A stretch of 64,000 bases of DNA, from contig NZ_KB907703.1 of the NCBI RefSeq assembly GCF_000382165.1, forward strand, positions 186,001 through 250,000. The letters run 5' to 3'. Positions 29,063 to 39,936 of the stretch are shown here, one piece after another. The first letter of the stretch is position 1; every line of letters begins with the position of its first letter. The notes under the pieces were generated by a model. It was not told the origin of the DNA, searched no databases, and was given only the letters and a program-made list of their open reading frames with translations. The position numbers and the translations under genes are program-made. This DNA is from Arsukibacterium perlucidum DSM 18276. GTDB lineage: Bacteria > Pseudomonadota > Gammaproteobacteria > Enterobacterales > Alteromonadaceae.

Positions 29063-30193
29063 CTAGCCTACCAGCGCTAACAAAATACCTGCTGCTACTG
29101 CTGAGCCAATAACCCCGGCTACATTTGGGCCCATGGCATGCATTAGCAGGAAGTTGTGCGGGTTAGCCTGTAACCCTACTTTATTTACCACCCTTGCCGC
29201 CATAGGCACTGCAGATACCCCGGCAGCACCAATTAACGGGTTTATCGGCTGTTTCGACAACTTAGACATCAGTTTGGCCATCAACACCCCAGCAGCAGTA
29301 CCAATAGCAAAAGCAACCATCCCCAGGATCAGAATCCCCAGGGTCTGGGTGGTTAAAAACTTATCAGCACTTAACCTTGAGCCCACAGCCAGACCAAGGA
29401 AAATGGTGACAATATTAATCAGTTCATTCTGAGCCGTTTTACTTAACCGCTCTACTACCCCGGATTCGCGCATCAGGTTACCCAGACAAAACATGCCAAT
29501 TAACGGTGCAGCGGTTGGCAGCAACAAAATGGTAAGTAGCACCAGCATAAGCGGGAAGATCACTTTCTCCCGCTTGCCAACGGAGCGCAGCTGAGTCATC
29601 TGAATTTCGCGCTCGGCCTTAGTCGTCAGGGCCTTCATAATAGGCGGCTGAATAATTGGCACCAGCGCCATATAGGAGTATGCCGCTACCGCAATAGCAC
29701 CTAATAAATCTGGTGCCAGCTTAGATGCCAGGAAAATCGCGGTCGGGCCATCTGCACCACCAATAATGGCAATTGCAGACGCTTCTTTCAGGGTAAAGCT
29801 TAAACCCGGCACCCAGTTCAGGGCAATGGCACCAAATAAGGTGGCAAAAATACCAAACTGCGCTGCAGCCCCCAGAAACAACATCCTGGGGTTGGCTATT
29901 AATGCGCTGAAATCGGTCATTGCCCCCACACCCATAAAAATAAGCAGTGGGAAAAAGCCTGTACCAATCCCAACTTCATAAATCATATAAAGCAGGCCAC
30001 CCGGATCACCCATACCTGCCAACGGGATATTGGTTAGAATGGCACCAAAGCCAATCGGCAGTAGCAACAAAGGCTCAAAACCGCGGGCAATTGCCAGATA
30101 CAACAGCAAAAAGCCCACCAGCATCATCACTACCTGCCCCACAGTAAAGTGCACTATGCCGGTCGAAGCAATCAGGGTATTAAGCGCGTCCAT
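29063..30193 (-). CDS. oadB: Oxaloacetate decarboxylase beta subunit (sodium pump)
   Basis: OadB is the membrane subunit that decarboxylates carboxybiotin and exports sodium ions. The 376-residue protein is almost entirely hydrophobic, with about nine to eleven membrane helices. Family signatures include [36 protein letters not shown] (the ion-binding Asp region) and [12 protein letters not shown]. It is the last gene of oadGAB, 23 bp after oadA. Confidence 0.95.
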   Translation of the reverse strand: MDALNTLIASTGIVHFTVGQVVMMLVGFLLLYLAIARGFEPLLLLPIGFGAILTNIPLAGMGDPGGLLYMIYEVGIGTGFFPLLIFMGVGAMTDFSALIANPRMLFLGAAAQFGIFATLFGAIALNWVPGLSFTLKEASAIAIIGGADGPTAIFLASKLAPDLLGAIAVAAYSYMALVPIIQPPIMKALTTKAEREIQMTQLRSVGKREKVIFPLMLVLLTILLLPTAAPLIGMFCLGNLMRESGVVERLSKTAQNELINIVTIFLGLAVGSRLSADKFLTTQTLGILILGMVAFAIGTAAGVLMAKLMSKLSKQPINPLIGAAGVSAVPMAARVVNKVGLQANPHNFLLMHAMGPNVAGVIGSAVAAGILLALVG

Positions 30194-30216
30194 GTAAATT
30201 CCTTAAGCCGGTCGTA

Positions 30217-31998
30217 CTACTCAAAACTAATCAGTACGTCACCGGTACTGACCGCATCACCTGCCGCAATATGAATCCTGGCAATGGTGCCATCAGCCAC
30301 AGCCCGCACCTCGGTTTCCATTTTCATCGCTTCCATAATAATGACCACGTCACCCCGTTTGACTGTGTCGCCAACTTTGGTAGTGATTTTCCAGATATTG
30401 CCTGCCAGCGGCGCATTTAAGGTAGCGCCACCTGTTACCGAAGCGCTGCCGGGAATATTTTCCGAAACCACGGGCCGGACACTTTTCAGTTCACCGGTTG
30501 GTGCCACTTCCACCTCGTACACCTTGCCGTCTACCCGCACACTGTAAGCAGCTGGTCCGGAAGTTGCTGCCTTAGGTGTGCTGGCACCGCTGCCACTCTG
30601 CTCTTCTTCAGCTTCAGGTGCCGGCTCAAAGGCAGCAGGGTTATTGCGGTTTTTCAGAAACTTCAGGCCGACCTGTGGAAATAACGCATAAGTCAGCACA
30701 TCGTCGATAGTGTCTTTTGCTAAATCGATTGACTCAGCCTTCGCTATATCAAGCAACTCGCTGTTTAATTTATCCAGTTCAGGTTCCAGTAAATCGGCCG
30801 GCCGGCAAGTTATCGGTTCGGCACCATTCAGCACTTTCTGTTGTAGCTCACTATTTACCGGGGCAGGTGTTGCGCCATATTCACCTTTTAATACCCCTGC
30901 TGTTTCTTTAGTAATAGTTTTATAGCGCTCACCGGTTAAAATATTCAGCACCGCCTGAGTACCCACGATTTGCGAGGTTGGGGTAACCAGTGGTAAAAAA
31001 CCTAAATCTTCCCTGACCCGCGGTATTTCTTTCAACACGTCGTCCAGCTTGTCCAGCGCGCCCTGCTCTTTCAGCTGGCTTTCCATATTGGTTAGCATGC
31101 CGCCCGGCACCTGGGCCAGTAATATCCTGGCATCAACCCCTTTAAGTGAACCTTCAAAACGGGCGTACTTCTTCCGAACATCCCTGAAATATGCCGCTAT
31201 TTCTGCCAGCAGCTCCAGGTTAAGCCCGGTATCACGCTCAGTGCCTTCAGTTATCGCGACTATCGTCTCGGTAGCACTGTGGCCGTAAGTCATACTCATT
31301 GATGAAATAGCGGTGTCCAGCATATCAATGCCGGCATCAATCGATTTCTGATAGGTTGCGGTACTCAGGCCAGTGGTGGCATGGCATTGCATTGCCAGCG
31401 GAATGTTAGTCGCTTCTTTAATCCGGGTCACCAGCTCTTCGGCTACATAAGGTTTGAGCAAACCCGCCATATCTTTAATAAAAATAGAATCGCAACCCAT
31501 GTCTTCCAGCTGACGAGCCATGTCGACCCACATATCAATAGTGTGAACCGGGCTGACGGTATACGAAATGGTGCCCTGGGCATGAGCGCCGACACTGATA
31601 GCAGCCTGCACTGCAGTTTGCAGGTTACGGATATCATTCATTGCATCAAAAATACGGAATACATCTACACCGTTGGCATGTGCCCGCTCGACAAAGGCTT
31701 TAACCACGTCATCGGCATAGTGGCGATAACCCAACAGGTTCTGTCCACGCAACAGCATTTGCTGTTTAGTGTTTGGCATAGCCTTTTTCAGTTCGCGAAT
31801 GCGATGCCAGGGATCTTCTCCGAGGTAGCGGATACAAGAATCGAAGGTTGCACCACCCCAGGATTCCATCGACCAATAGCCAACCTGATCAAGTTTACTG
31901 GCAATGGGTAACATATCTTCCAGACGCAGGCGGGTAGCCAGTAATGACTGGTGCGCATCGCGCAGAACTAACTCAGTTAATAACAAAGGCTTCGTCAT
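30217..31998 (-). CDS. oadA: Oxaloacetate decarboxylase alpha subunit
   Basis: OadA transfers the carboxyl group of oxaloacetate to biotin. The 593-residue protein has an N-terminal pyruvate-carboxylase-like TIM barrel ([43 protein letters not shown]), a linker rich in Glu, Ser and Ala near 470-500, and a C-terminal biotinyl domain with the attachment lysine in EAMKMETEV. It lies between oadG and oadB. Together they convert oxaloacetate to pyruvate and drive a sodium gradient. Confidence 0.96.
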   Translation of the reverse strand: MTKPLLLTELVLRDAHQSLLATRLRLEDMLPIASKLDQVGYWSMESWGGATFDSCIRYLGEDPWHRIRELKKAMPNTKQQMLLRGQNLLGYRHYADDVVKAFVERAHANGVDVFRIFDAMNDIRNLQTAVQAAISVGAHAQGTISYTVSPVHTIDMWVDMARQLEDMGCDSIFIKDMAGLLKPYVAEELVTRIKEATNIPLAMQCHATTGLSTATYQKSIDAGIDMLDTAISSMSMTYGHSATETIVAITEGTERDTGLNLELLAEIAAYFRDVRKKYARFEGSLKGVDARILLAQVPGGMLTNMESQLKEQGALDKLDDVLKEIPRVREDLGFLPLVTPTSQIVGTQAVLNILTGERYKTITKETAGVLKGEYGATPAPVNSELQQKVLNGAEPITCRPADLLEPELDKLNSELLDIAKAESIDLAKDTIDDVLTYALFPQVGLKFLKNRNNPAAFEPAPEAEEEQSGSGASTPKAATSGPAAYSVRVDGKVYEVEVAPTGELKSVRPVVSENIPGSASVTGGATLNAPLAGNIWKITTKVGDTVKRGDVVIIMEAMKMETEVRAVADGTIARIHIAAGDAVSTGDVLISFE

Positions 31999-32010
31999 GC
32001 CAGCTTCCTC

Positions 32011-32253
32011 TTATTTATGTTGTTGGCGATACTGGTGCACTGCAGCACTGATAGCAGCAACCACAGCCGGTGAGACACCATGAGTGGCAGCATCAATTTT
32101 GTTGGTTTTATCGGCAACTTTCACTGGCGCGTAACGCAGTAACAAACGGCTCATCACTGTCATTAACAACACCAGCAGCAATAAAAATGTAAACACAGTT
32201 GCCATGCCAATCAGCATTAATGTCGCCGACTCGAGCAATAGATCAGTAACCAT
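32011..32253 (-). CDS. oadG: Oxaloacetate decarboxylase gamma subunit
   Basis: OadG is a small membrane protein that holds the alpha and beta subunits together. The 80 residues have one N-terminal membrane helix (ATLMLIGMATVFTFLLLLVL) and a short polar C-terminal part that typically contacts OadA. Small size and position 5' of oadA identify it. AAAGGAGA precedes the ATG by a good spacing. The operon promoter should lie in 32254-32393, where only a weak TATATT -10 candidate is visible. Confidence 0.9.
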   Translation of the reverse strand: MVTDLLLESATLMLIGMATVFTFLLLLVLLMTVMSRLLLRYAPVKVADKTNKIDAATHGVSPAVVAAISAAVHQYRQQHK

Positions 32254-32393
32254 CTGCGTGTTCTCCTTTACTCGCCTGTGTTTTCAGACAACCAGTGTTT
32301 CATGACAATATAACCATGCAAACAGCATAGTTTAGCATTCGTAGTGTCGCCGCCCTAAATAAAGGCATTATGGGGGGTAGCGAGCCAGCTGAA

Positions 32394-32435
32394 TAATAAA
32401 ACCGGGTGATGCCAGCCATTTCGGCTGCGAATCAC
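32394..32435 (-). terminator. Candidate terminator of the pqiABC operon
   Basis: On the minus strand GTGAT...ATCAC closes a hairpin with an inner CAGCC/GGCTG stem (32406-32435), followed by CCCGGTTTTATT. It lies about 50 bp after the pqiC stop. The T run is interrupted from the stem by CCCGG, so strength is uncertain. Confidence 0.45.
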
Positions 32436-32488
32436 TAAGGACTTTTTAACGTCCAGCCGTCCAGAAAGATAACGTGAAGCGAAGTTGA

Positions 32489-33055
32489 TTACAAGTCCTG
32501 CTGCTCAATATCAGCAATCAACTCAGTTACTAATTGCTGCCAGCCGGTGCTAAGCGCACTGACCAGCGCCGGATAGCCATCAGCCTGTAATGGTTGTTGA
32601 TAATTAAAAGCGTGGTTTGCTCGATGGTTGCCGGAGCTTAAGCTGTAATGGCCACTGATAATAGCTACGCCATTTGCCTGGGCATGAAAACGGTCAATCG
32701 TCAGTTGCAACCGCAGGTCGTCAGCGCCACTGGCCGGCGCCAGCTGAAAAGCAGGCAACCTCGCTTGCAATTGTTCGGCCAGCAGCCGGTATAATTGCTG
32801 ATCGAGCGCATCGGCCCACAAGTGCCGGTTGGCGATAACCAGCTCAACATCAGAGCGCGCCATTACCAGGCCAGCACCATTTAAAAAGTTAGCAACCTTA
32901 ACAGGTTGTAACTGTAAATGAGTTTTGGCCTCAGATGGCTCAGGCGGATTGGCCTGCTGTGGCATTGCCATCGTTAACTGATAATAACTGACTGGCGTCG
33001 GGCTGCTACAAGCAGATATGCCAATGAAAATGACAATCAACACTAAAAATTTCAT
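32489..33055 (-). CDS. pqiC: Outer membrane lipoprotein PqiC
   Basis: PqiC is the outer-membrane lipoprotein of the Pqi intermembrane lipid transport system. The 188-residue protein has a lipobox (IGISACSS, acylated Cys near 16) and the ABC-transport-auxiliary domain with SYYQLTM at the start. It overlaps pqiB by 4 bp (ATGA). Sequence divergence is high in this family, so the operon context carries much of the assignment. Confidence 0.88.
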   Translation of the reverse strand: MKFLVLIVIFIGISACSSPTPVSYYQLTMAMPQQANPPEPSEAKTHLQLQPVKVANFLNGAGLVMARSDVELVIANRHLWADALDQQLYRLLAEQLQARLPAFQLAPASGADDLRLQLTIDRFHAQANGVAIISGHYSLSSGNHRANHAFNYQQPLQADGYPALVSALSTGWQQLVTELIADIEQQDL

Positions 33056-34725
33056 AATCTGGCTTTCCTTGGTTCAGGTTCCGGCTGGTCACTAGCATTA
33101 AATATTAACGAATTACTTTGCTGGTTCAGGGTTTTAATTACCGGTTGTAACTCTCTTAATACCTGTTCCAAAGCCTGCAAGTTAGCGCTGACACTGCCAT
33201 AGGCTTCCGCTTCCGGACTAAAGCCCTGCAAGGTGCTGCGCAGCTGCTGCAAACTCAGCTGAATGTCTGCGGGTAATTGTTGTAATTGCGGCTGATCTAT
33301 TAACGTTTGCATGCTTAACATCAGTTGCTGAGCGTTTTGCATCACTTCATTGGTGGCAGCGAGGGTTTGCTCACCTTGCGCCAGCATAGATTCAACCGGC
33401 AAGTTATTAATTTTATCCAATGCCATCAGCAGCTTTTGCTCCATATTGCTAAAGCCACTGCGGGCCGACGGCAGCGCCGGATACCCCGCCGAAGTACTTA
33501 ATTGTTGCTGCTCACTAAACAACTGTTGCAACGCCTTATCCTCACGCCAGCTACTGCTGATATCAAGGTCAATATATAACGCTCCGGTAATTAAATTGCC
33601 GGTTTTCAGTACCGCATGTAAACCGTCAGCAATTGCCTGCTGCAGCTCTGAATCCAGCTGCGACAAGTTTAACTTTTCATATAACCTGGCCGATTCAATC
33701 CTGATTAATACCGGAACCCCCTGCTGCAACGACACTTCAAAAGGTTTATCTATGGCAAAGAAAAATGGCACTGTAGCAACAGTACCTACCCGTACCCCAC
33801 GATACTCAACAGGAGCCCCGGCCTTCAGACCACGAACTGACTCATCAAAAAAAACCAGGTATTCAATATATTGGCTGTACAGTCCTTCCTGAATACTTTG
33901 TTTATCCGGAAACAACTGAAACTCAGTGCCGTCCTCAGCCCGCTCACCAGCTGGCCAGCCATCCATTAAATCAAAGCTGACGCCACCGCTTAGCAAGGTG
34001 GTTGCTGAACCGATATCAACACTTAATCCCTCGGCAGATAAATCAAAAGCCACGCCGCTACTTAACCAAAACCGGATATTGTCCGTTACCAGTTCGTCAT
34101 AGGGTTCACGAATATACAGCTGAAATTGGGTACGTCGTTCTGAAACGTTAAAATTACTTAACTCTACTGTCCCGACTTCATAACCACGATACAATACCGG
34201 ATCGCCAACAGCCAGGCCGGTAGTATCTGCTGAGTTTAAATTAACCCGAACGCCGGGGGCATCCGCCGGGGCGACTGGCGGAGAATTTAACAACGGATGG
34301 CTTAGCAGGGTCTCACCATTGTCACCCGGCTGCAGTTCAATATACACCCCTGACAACAGGGTATTGAGCCCGGTTACCCCGCCACGCCCGATCTGAGGCT
34401 TTACCACCCAGAACTGCGAACCGGCATTTAGCAACGGCGTCATATTAGGCTTCATCCGGGCCTGAATCAGCACCTGGGTTAAGTCTGCGCTTAGCTCAAC
34501 CGACACCACCTGGCCGACATCAACACTACGATTTTTAATCTGGGTTTTGCCTGCTACAATGCCTTCTGCATCTTCTGCAACCAACAACAACATAACACCC
34601 TGGTTTTGAAAGTGACTGAACAGCATCCACAAGCCAATTAATACCGCCGCTATCGGCACCACCCAAATAGGTGACAACTGCTTAATAACCCTGACGTTCG
34701 CCTTAACCTGTGCCGACTCTGTCAC
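33052..34725 (-). CDS. pqiB: MCE-domain intermembrane transport protein PqiB
   Basis: PqiB forms a periplasm-spanning tube of MCE domains that carries lipids between membranes. The 557-residue protein has one N-terminal membrane anchor (IWVVPIAAVLIGLWMLFSHF) and then three MCE repeats, recognisable by AGKTQIKNRSVDVGQV, AVGDPVLYRGYEVGTV and KAGAPVEYRGVRVGTV. A helical C-terminal region forms the needle. It overlaps both neighbours by 4 bp, so the three subunits are translated as a coupled set. Confidence 0.94.
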   Translation of the reverse strand: MTESAQVKANVRVIKQLSPIWVVPIAAVLIGLWMLFSHFQNQGVMLLLVAEDAEGIVAGKTQIKNRSVDVGQVVSVELSADLTQVLIQARMKPNMTPLLNAGSQFWVVKPQIGRGGVTGLNTLLSGVYIELQPGDNGETLLSHPLLNSPPVAPADAPGVRVNLNSADTTGLAVGDPVLYRGYEVGTVELSNFNVSERRTQFQLYIREPYDELVTDNIRFWLSSGVAFDLSAEGLSVDIGSATTLLSGGVSFDLMDGWPAGERAEDGTEFQLFPDKQSIQEGLYSQYIEYLVFFDESVRGLKAGAPVEYRGVRVGTVATVPFFFAIDKPFEVSLQQGVPVLIRIESARLYEKLNLSQLDSELQQAIADGLHAVLKTGNLITGALYIDLDISSSWREDKALQQLFSEQQQLSTSAGYPALPSARSGFSNMEQKLLMALDKINNLPVESMLAQGEQTLAATNEVMQNAQQLMLSMQTLIDQPQLQQLPADIQLSLQQLRSTLQGFSPEAEAYGSVSANLQALEQVLRELQPVIKTLNQQSNSLIFNASDQPEPEPRKARL

Positions 34726-36074
34726 CTTGATATTCCTTCTGCTGCCTGGTATTGAAACAGTTTATCTGAAACTGGCTGTTGTTTATCCCACAATAACCGT
34801 GGGTCAAAACTGACCGCAGCCAGCATAGTAGTAATAACCACCGCTGCAAATAATACAGCACCTATACCCGGATAAACGCTGGCCAGTAAGCCAAAACGTA
34901 CCAGTGCCGCCATAAAGGCGACTACCAGCACGTCTACCATAGACCAGCGGCCAACCCAGTCAACCAAACGGTAAATATTACCACTGTGCTTGCCACCAAC
35001 CCGTTTGGACGTACCAGCCAGATAACATAGCCAGAACATGACTATGATTTTGACAATCGGGATAACCACGCTGGCCAGGAAGATAATTATCGCTACCGGA
35101 TACTCGCCATCCTGCCACATTAAAACAAAGCCACTAATGATAGTTGAGTCGGTGACTTCACCAAACGATACGGTGCGCATAATCGGCAATAAATTGGCCG
35201 GCACATAAAGCACACAAGCAGTAACCAGCAAGGCCAGGGTTTTTTGTAAACTCGCAGGCAGCCGGGCTGCTACCCGGGTATAACAGCGGCTGCAGTGACG
35301 TTGTTGCAGCGGTAACACTGCGGTACAACAATGGCATAACTTCAAATGCTGCTCCAGGCCAGTACTGCCGGCCATGACTTCTGTTGCCGGCGGCGGGTTT
35401 GGCGCAATGCTGGCCCACAATGCATGGCGGTCAAGTACCTGAAAGGTACGTAAGTGCAATAAACAAAACAGGCAAAACGCCCAGAAACTCATGCCCAGTG
35501 AAATTTCTGCTGTTGCCACCAGTTTTACAAAGCTGATCAACAAGCCCATCAGAAAAATATCGACCATACTCCAGGGTTTCAACATATACAGCACCCTGGC
35601 CACCCATATCCGGGCGGGTAGCCTATAGCGCATACCTGCTTTTAAATAAATAACCGCCAACATACAAAATGCCGGTACTGCCTGAATAAACAACCAGACC
35701 AGAATCGCCAGCACCTGCTGATATTCAGAAAATAACACTGCCGAGGTATCAAAAAAACGGATTTCACTGCGATTTCCGGCAACGGCCATACTGACAAATG
35801 GAAACAGATTGGCCAGTAACAACATCAGCAAAGCTGAGGCCGCATACAACGCCGGCCGCATAATGGGGTTATGCTGGCGTGCATCCAGCTGATACTGACA
35901 CCGCAGGCAATGGGCTTCTTCGCCCTCTGCCAATCTGGGCAAGTACTGTACTAAATCACAATGCGGACACAATACCAACTCATCGCTGGCAGCGGCAGTT
36001 AAAGATGACTGCGATTCTGTCGGGATAGCTGGTGATAATGTTGACACGTTGCGGGCATACCTGTGTTGAGACAA
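34722..36074 (-). CDS. pqiA: Integral membrane protein PqiA
   Basis: PqiA is the inner-membrane partner of PqiB. The 450-residue protein is a tandem duplication: each half has a zinc-ribbon-like CxxC pair (LCPHCDLVQ with HCLRCQYQL; LCHCCTAVL with HCSRCYTRV) followed by four membrane helices. The start is uncertain: the frame opens at TTG 36074 and a GTG at 36047 is an alternative; no ATG precedes the first zinc motif. In E. coli the operon is induced by paraquat through SoxRS; no such box was identified here. Confidence 0.92.
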   Translation of the reverse strand: MSQHRYARNVSTLSPAIPTESQSSLTAAASDELVLCPHCDLVQYLPRLAEGEEAHCLRCQYQLDARQHNPIMRPALYAASALLMLLLANLFPFVSMAVAGNRSEIRFFDTSAVLFSEYQQVLAILVWLFIQAVPAFCMLAVIYLKAGMRYRLPARIWVARVLYMLKPWSMVDIFLMGLLISFVKLVATAEISLGMSFWAFCLFCLLHLRTFQVLDRHALWASIAPNPPPATEVMAGSTGLEQHLKLCHCCTAVLPLQQRHCSRCYTRVAARLPASLQKTLALLVTACVLYVPANLLPIMRTVSFGEVTDSTIISGFVLMWQDGEYPVAIIIFLASVVIPIVKIIVMFWLCYLAGTSKRVGGKHSGNIYRLVDWVGRWSMVDVLVVAFMAALVRFGLLASVYPGIGAVLFAAVVITTMLAAVSFDPRLLWDKQQPVSDKLFQYQAAEGISR

Positions 36075-36189
36075 GAGCAGGTTTTAGCAGTGTATAACTG
36101 AACCGAGGCTGAGTAATGCGCTGCCGTTTCAGTATCGATTTATAGCACAATCACAACGAGTTAGCGATGGTAGCTGCCAATATAAGCCG

Positions 36190-37425
36190 TTAGTCTGATG
36201 AGGCTGACAGCAGACAATTTGCATAAAAAGTGCTGGTGGCCGGCCAGTCAGAGAACACACCTCTAACACCAACCTGCTGCGCCAATACGTGCAGCAACTG
36301 CAAAATAGCACTGTCATCCTGTGCCAGCGCCGGCAATGACTGATAGTACCAGTCCACTCCTTGTGCCAGCGGCGCCGAGCGCTCCAGGCTCCAGGCAATA
36401 ATCTCCAGTCCGGCTGCTTTGGCAGCTAAAGCATAAGCTGATGGCACTATTTTGCCATTGTGTTCTGTTACCAGCACCCACAGCGGTGGAGCAATAATGT
36501 TAAGCCCGGCGGCTTTTAGCCCGGCCATTGATGGCTGCCAGCTGCCTGCTTGCATCGGATCAAAACCGGGTTGCTCGTAACGGCCATCCAGCCACACCGC
36601 CTGGCGGGCAAACTCTGGTTCATGCTCCAGCCAGTACTCTATATCCTGCCAGCTGAATGACTGCAGATACACCTGAGACGGTGCCACGCCCGCGCTCTTA
36701 TATTCAGCCACCAGCTGCTGTGCATATTGCTGTTGGCTATAACGACCATTAAACGGCATTGCGACCTCAGGTGCTTTTAGCTCAGGAATCATCTTCACCC
36801 CACGTTGCATAAACAACGCCACCGACTCTTTATGGGTCATTGGCTTAGCACACTGACTGTACAAGTCGGTGCGCCAGGAAGGCGTACCTTGCAGATAATC
36901 TTCAACAGATTGTGCCTGGGTATCAACGCCATCCATTTTGGCACACAACCCGCTAAATTCCGCGGCGGTAATATCACTGGTACAACACCGGGCAGTCGCT
37001 GCCTGACCAGTCGACGCTTGTGCCGGGCTAAAGGGCGCAGTGCACTTTGCTGCCAGTTCAGGCCGCAGCAAAATATCAGTAGTCTGGTGTAAATCACATT
37101 GCGCATGACGGCATACCAGCTGCTGATCAGCGGTAAAGGTAACATCGCACTCCACTATCCCCGCACCCATATTGATAGCTGCCTGGTATGAGGGCTTGCT
37201 ATGCTCTGGAAACATCAGTGGCGCACCGCGATGTGCGATAGAAAAGTCAGTACGGTAAAAAGGTCCATCCGCACAGCTTTGCAGCTGCTGCTTCAACGCT
37301 CCCTCCGGTAAAGACTGCACAAGATAAAAAGGACGGGGGCCTAGCTGCGCTGCGGCAGTCGCCAAAAAGGTAAGCATCATCATTACCAAAGTTAAAGATT
37401 GAACAAAACCTCTGCGTAACATCAT
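36190..37425 (-). CDS. Secreted glycerophosphodiester phosphodiesterase
   Basis: GDPD enzymes hydrolyse glycerophosphodiesters to glycerol-3-phosphate and an alcohol. The 411-residue precursor has a signal peptide ([16 protein letters not shown]) and the catalytic signatures [14 protein letters not shown] and [17 protein letters not shown] with the metal-binding Glu/Asp and the second His. A cysteine-rich insert near 145-185 ([21 protein letters not shown]) resembles the longer secreted GlpQ-like group. AAGGG precedes the ATG. It is divergent from a TonB-dependent receptor, suggesting joint nutrient acquisition; phosphate-linked regulation is only inferred. Confidence 0.9.
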   Translation of the reverse strand: MMLRRGFVQSLTLVMMMLTFLATAAAQLGPRPFYLVQSLPEGALKQQLQSCADGPFYRTDFSIAHRGAPLMFPEHSKPSYQAAINMGAGIVECDVTFTADQQLVCRHAQCDLHQTTDILLRPELAAKCTAPFSPAQASTGQAATARCCTSDITAAEFSGLCAKMDGVDTQAQSVEDYLQGTPSWRTDLYSQCAKPMTHKESVALFMQRGVKMIPELKAPEVAMPFNGRYSQQQYAQQLVAEYKSAGVAPSQVYLQSFSWQDIEYWLEHEPEFARQAVWLDGRYEQPGFDPMQAGSWQPSMAGLKAAGLNIIAPPLWVLVTEHNGKIVPSAYALAAKAAGLEIIAWSLERSAPLAQGVDWYYQSLPALAQDDSAILQLLHVLAQQVGVRGVFSDWPATSTFYANCLLSASSD

Positions 37426-37470
37426 CGTTAGCCCTTAAAGAATTTATCAAATAAAGCATTACAAACCATT

Positions 37471-37501
37471 ATGACAACGGTGTGAATGTCATAAAAATGA
37501 C
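37471..37501. promoter_or_regulatory. Cluster of TGTCAT/ATGACA half-sites
   Basis: Three half-sites lie within 31 bp between the divergent phosphodiesterase and receptor genes: ATGACA (37471-37476), TGTCAT (37487-37492) and ATGAC (37497-37501); the last two form GTCAT-AAAA-ATGAC. The half-site resembles the PhoB core, but the spacing is not the 11-bp direct-repeat spacing of a classical Pho box. A regulator site is plausible, its identity open. Confidence 0.35.
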
Positions 37502-37608
37502 GAATTAAAAACATAAAAAATAAACATTAATCACACACAAAATAAATATTTGTTGCTCAAAATTGGCCACCGTCGAGGATTACTACTCCGACCACCATAA
37601 CTACAACA

Positions 37609-37633
37609 ACAATATGTACTAAACATATATTGT
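37609..37633. promoter_or_regulatory. AT-rich dyad upstream of the TonB receptor gene
   Basis: ACAATATGT pairs with ACATATATTGT around ACTAA, an imperfect inverted repeat just before the ribosome-binding site. It could be an operator or an mRNA hairpin. Confidence 0.3.
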
Positions 37634-37646
37634 CAGGAGAAATATT

Positions 37647-39929
37647 GTGCACATAATTAAATTTAATCTTATCACTGTGGCTATTATCTCCACTATCAGC
37701 GCTTTGGCGCAGGCTGAAGAGATGTTGCAAGCCTCTGAACAACAGGTAGAAGTGTTGTCAGTGGTTGGCAAACGGGTTAGCTACGCCAACAACACTACTA
37801 ATAATGATATGCAACATTTGCACGCGCCAATCGCAAATGTACTGGATTTGGTCAACAACCTGCCGGGGGTTAACGTCGGTCAGGGTGATGCCTTTGGCAG
37901 CGATGACTATACCACCACTATCAGCATGCGCGGCTTTGTGATTGATCGCGCTGATCAGCAACTGGGCATTACCATCGACGGCGTGCCAAACGGCGGCTCC
38001 GCCTATGCCGGTGGCAGTAAAGCTAACCGCTACATGGATAGCGAAAATACCCGCTACGTTGAGGTGGGCCAAGGTGCATCTGACATTGCCTCTGCTTCAT
38101 TAGACGCTTTGGGCGGCACACTGAATTTTGTTTCCGACAACCCCGATATGAAACGTGGCGCCAGAGTCGGCATATCTAATGGCAGCCATAATGCCCGGCG
38201 TTATTTTGCCCGCTATGACAGCGGCGAAATATTCGGCAATACCACGGCGTATTTCAGTTTATCAGACAGCTACCACAACCGCTGGATTGGCAGTGGCAGT
38301 AATGGCTACAGCAACCGTCTTCATATTGAAGCGAAAAGCATTACTGAACTGGATGCCGGCCGTGTCACAGCTCGTTTATCCTACAATGATGCGCACGAAG
38401 ATAACTACGACTACCGCTCGCTTGAGCAGTTTAAACAAAACCCACGCTGGGATGGCCTAACTAACGTCTGGACCGGCAACCCGGATATCGATCAGAACTT
38501 CGCCGAAGCCTGGTCGACACTGCGCGAAAATACCTTGCTGTATGTCAAAGCAGAGTTTGATGTTAGTGACAGTATTGAGATGGATGTCACGCCTTATCTG
38601 CATCTGCAAAATGGCCGCGGTGACTGGCTACCGCCGTATCAGGTGTACGCCACTGACGCAGCAGGCAATCAGATCAGCAACGGCAATGGTGCAAACCGCA
38701 CTACTTATAATTATGTCGACGCCAACGGCCAGCCAATCTTGGACAGCAATGCCGACACGTCAGGTGCCAGACGGGTAGCCTCTTATCGCCATACCCACTA
38801 TGAAAAACAACGTTTTGGTGTAACTGCCAACCTGAACTGGACGCTGGATAATCAGTTAATCCGTGCCGGTGTCTGGCTGGAGCAACAGGATCGGAGCCAA
38901 ATTCGTGACTGGCATAAAGTGCTGGACCCTAAGGTATATCACTATTTTGATCAAACACCCTACTGGGTGCAGTTTGACGACGACTATCAACATGATGTTG
39001 TTAAGTTCTACCTGCAAGACACCCTGACCTTTGGCGATCTACAGCTGGTTTTAGGTGTCCAACAATATCTGATTGATATCGAACGTACAGACAACTTCAA
39101 CCCGGCGAACAACGGTAACCTTGATAGCGATTCAGACTTATTGCCAAGCATTGGCCTGGTATACCGCCTGAGCGAAAGAATTGAGCTGTTTGCCGGCTAT
39201 GCAGAAAACTTTAAAGCCATCCCTGATACTATTCTCAATACTGCGGGGCAGGAGTTTGCTGATCTGGAGGCGGAAACCGCAGACAACTTCGACCTGGGCT
39301 TACGTTACTTTGGTGAAACACTTAATCTGTCTGCCACCTATTATAAAGTTAAGTTCAACAACCGCATTACCCTGTTGTCGTATTCCGAGATTGATGATTT
39401 GCCAGACTACCTTACCGAGCTGGATGGTACCTTTGTTAACGTTGGTGGTGTGAAATCTGATGGCCTGGAAACCAGTCTGGAGTGGCGTTTTGCGCCTCAT
39501 TTCAGCCTGACATCGTCACTTACGCTAAACAATGCCGAGTACAGCGAAACCATTAATGGCTATCGTGCCGGCGATAAAGTTGCCGCTATACCAGAACAAA
39601 TGCTGGTAGCGGCACTGAATTATAATGACGGTAACTACCGTGCTGGTATTAGTGGTAAATATACAGCGGATTACTATGGCGCGGCAAAACGCGCTGAGGT
39701 CAACGGCACTAACGTATGGAACCGCGACAGCATTCCTTCTTCTACTGTCTGGAATGCCTATTTCGGTTACCGTCATGAGATGGCTGACAGCGATATGTTC
39801 CGCTTTGTTGATATGGCGCTGACATTAAATAACGTTACCGACCAGACCTACATTACCGGCGGCCAGGAAGGCGCGTATTTGCTGGGCGCAGAGCGCACTG
39901 CAAGCTTTACGGTAAGCCTGGGTTTCTGA
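37647..39929 (+). CDS. TonB-dependent outer membrane receptor
   Basis: The 760-residue protein is an outer-membrane active transporter. It starts at GTG 37647 with CAGGAGA upstream and a signal peptide ending ISALAQA. A possible TonB box (VEVLSVVGKR) precedes the plug domain (NVLDLVNNLPGVNVGQG, TISMRGF), and the 22-strand barrel ends in RTASFTVSLGF with the terminal Phe needed for insertion. The substrate is unknown. The neighbouring secreted phosphodiesterase suggests a phosphorus-containing or related nutrient, but family members with this look are also used for siderophores and oligosaccharides. Confidence 0.9.
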   Translation: MHIIKFNLITVAIISTISALAQAEEMLQASEQQVEVLSVVGKRVSYANNTTNNDMQHLHAPIANVLDLVNNLPGVNVGQGDAFGSDDYTTTISMRGFVIDRADQQLGITIDGVPNGGSAYAGGSKANRYMDSENTRYVEVGQGASDIASASLDALGGTLNFVSDNPDMKRGARVGISNGSHNARRYFARYDSGEIFGNTTAYFSLSDSYHNRWIGSGSNGYSNRLHIEAKSITELDAGRVTARLSYNDAHEDNYDYRSLEQFKQNPRWDGLTNVWTGNPDIDQNFAEAWSTLRENTLLYVKAEFDVSDSIEMDVTPYLHLQNGRGDWLPPYQVYATDAAGNQISNGNGANRTTYNYVDANGQPILDSNADTSGARRVASYRHTHYEKQRFGVTANLNWTLDNQLIRAGVWLEQQDRSQIRDWHKVLDPKVYHYFDQTPYWVQFDDDYQHDVVKFYLQDTLTFGDLQLVLGVQQYLIDIERTDNFNPANNGNLDSDSDLLPSIGLVYRLSERIELFAGYAENFKAIPDTILNTAGQEFADLEAETADNFDLGLRYFGETLNLSATYYKVKFNNRITLLSYSEIDDLPDYLTELDGTFVNVGGVKSDGLETSLEWRFAPHFSLTSSLTLNNAEYSETINGYRAGDKVAAIPEQMLVAALNYNDGNYRAGISGKYTADYYGAAKRAEVNGTNVWNRDSIPSSTVWNAYFGYRHEMADSDMFRFVDMALTLNNVTDQTYITGGQEGAYLLGAERTASFTVSLGF

Positions 39930-39936
39930 CGCTGCG

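Noticed and set aside
31381-31911. 176-codon plus-strand frame opposite oadA
   Set aside because: Composition follows the codon structure of oadA on the other strand; no independent evidence.
33350-33892. 180-codon plus-strand frame opposite pqiB
   Set aside because: Cysteine/serine-rich translation typical of an antisense shadow; pqiB MCE repeats occupy the region.
37471-37501. Classical Pho box
   Set aside because: The TGTCAT half-sites are present but not as 11-bp-spaced direct repeats; kept only as unassigned half-sites.
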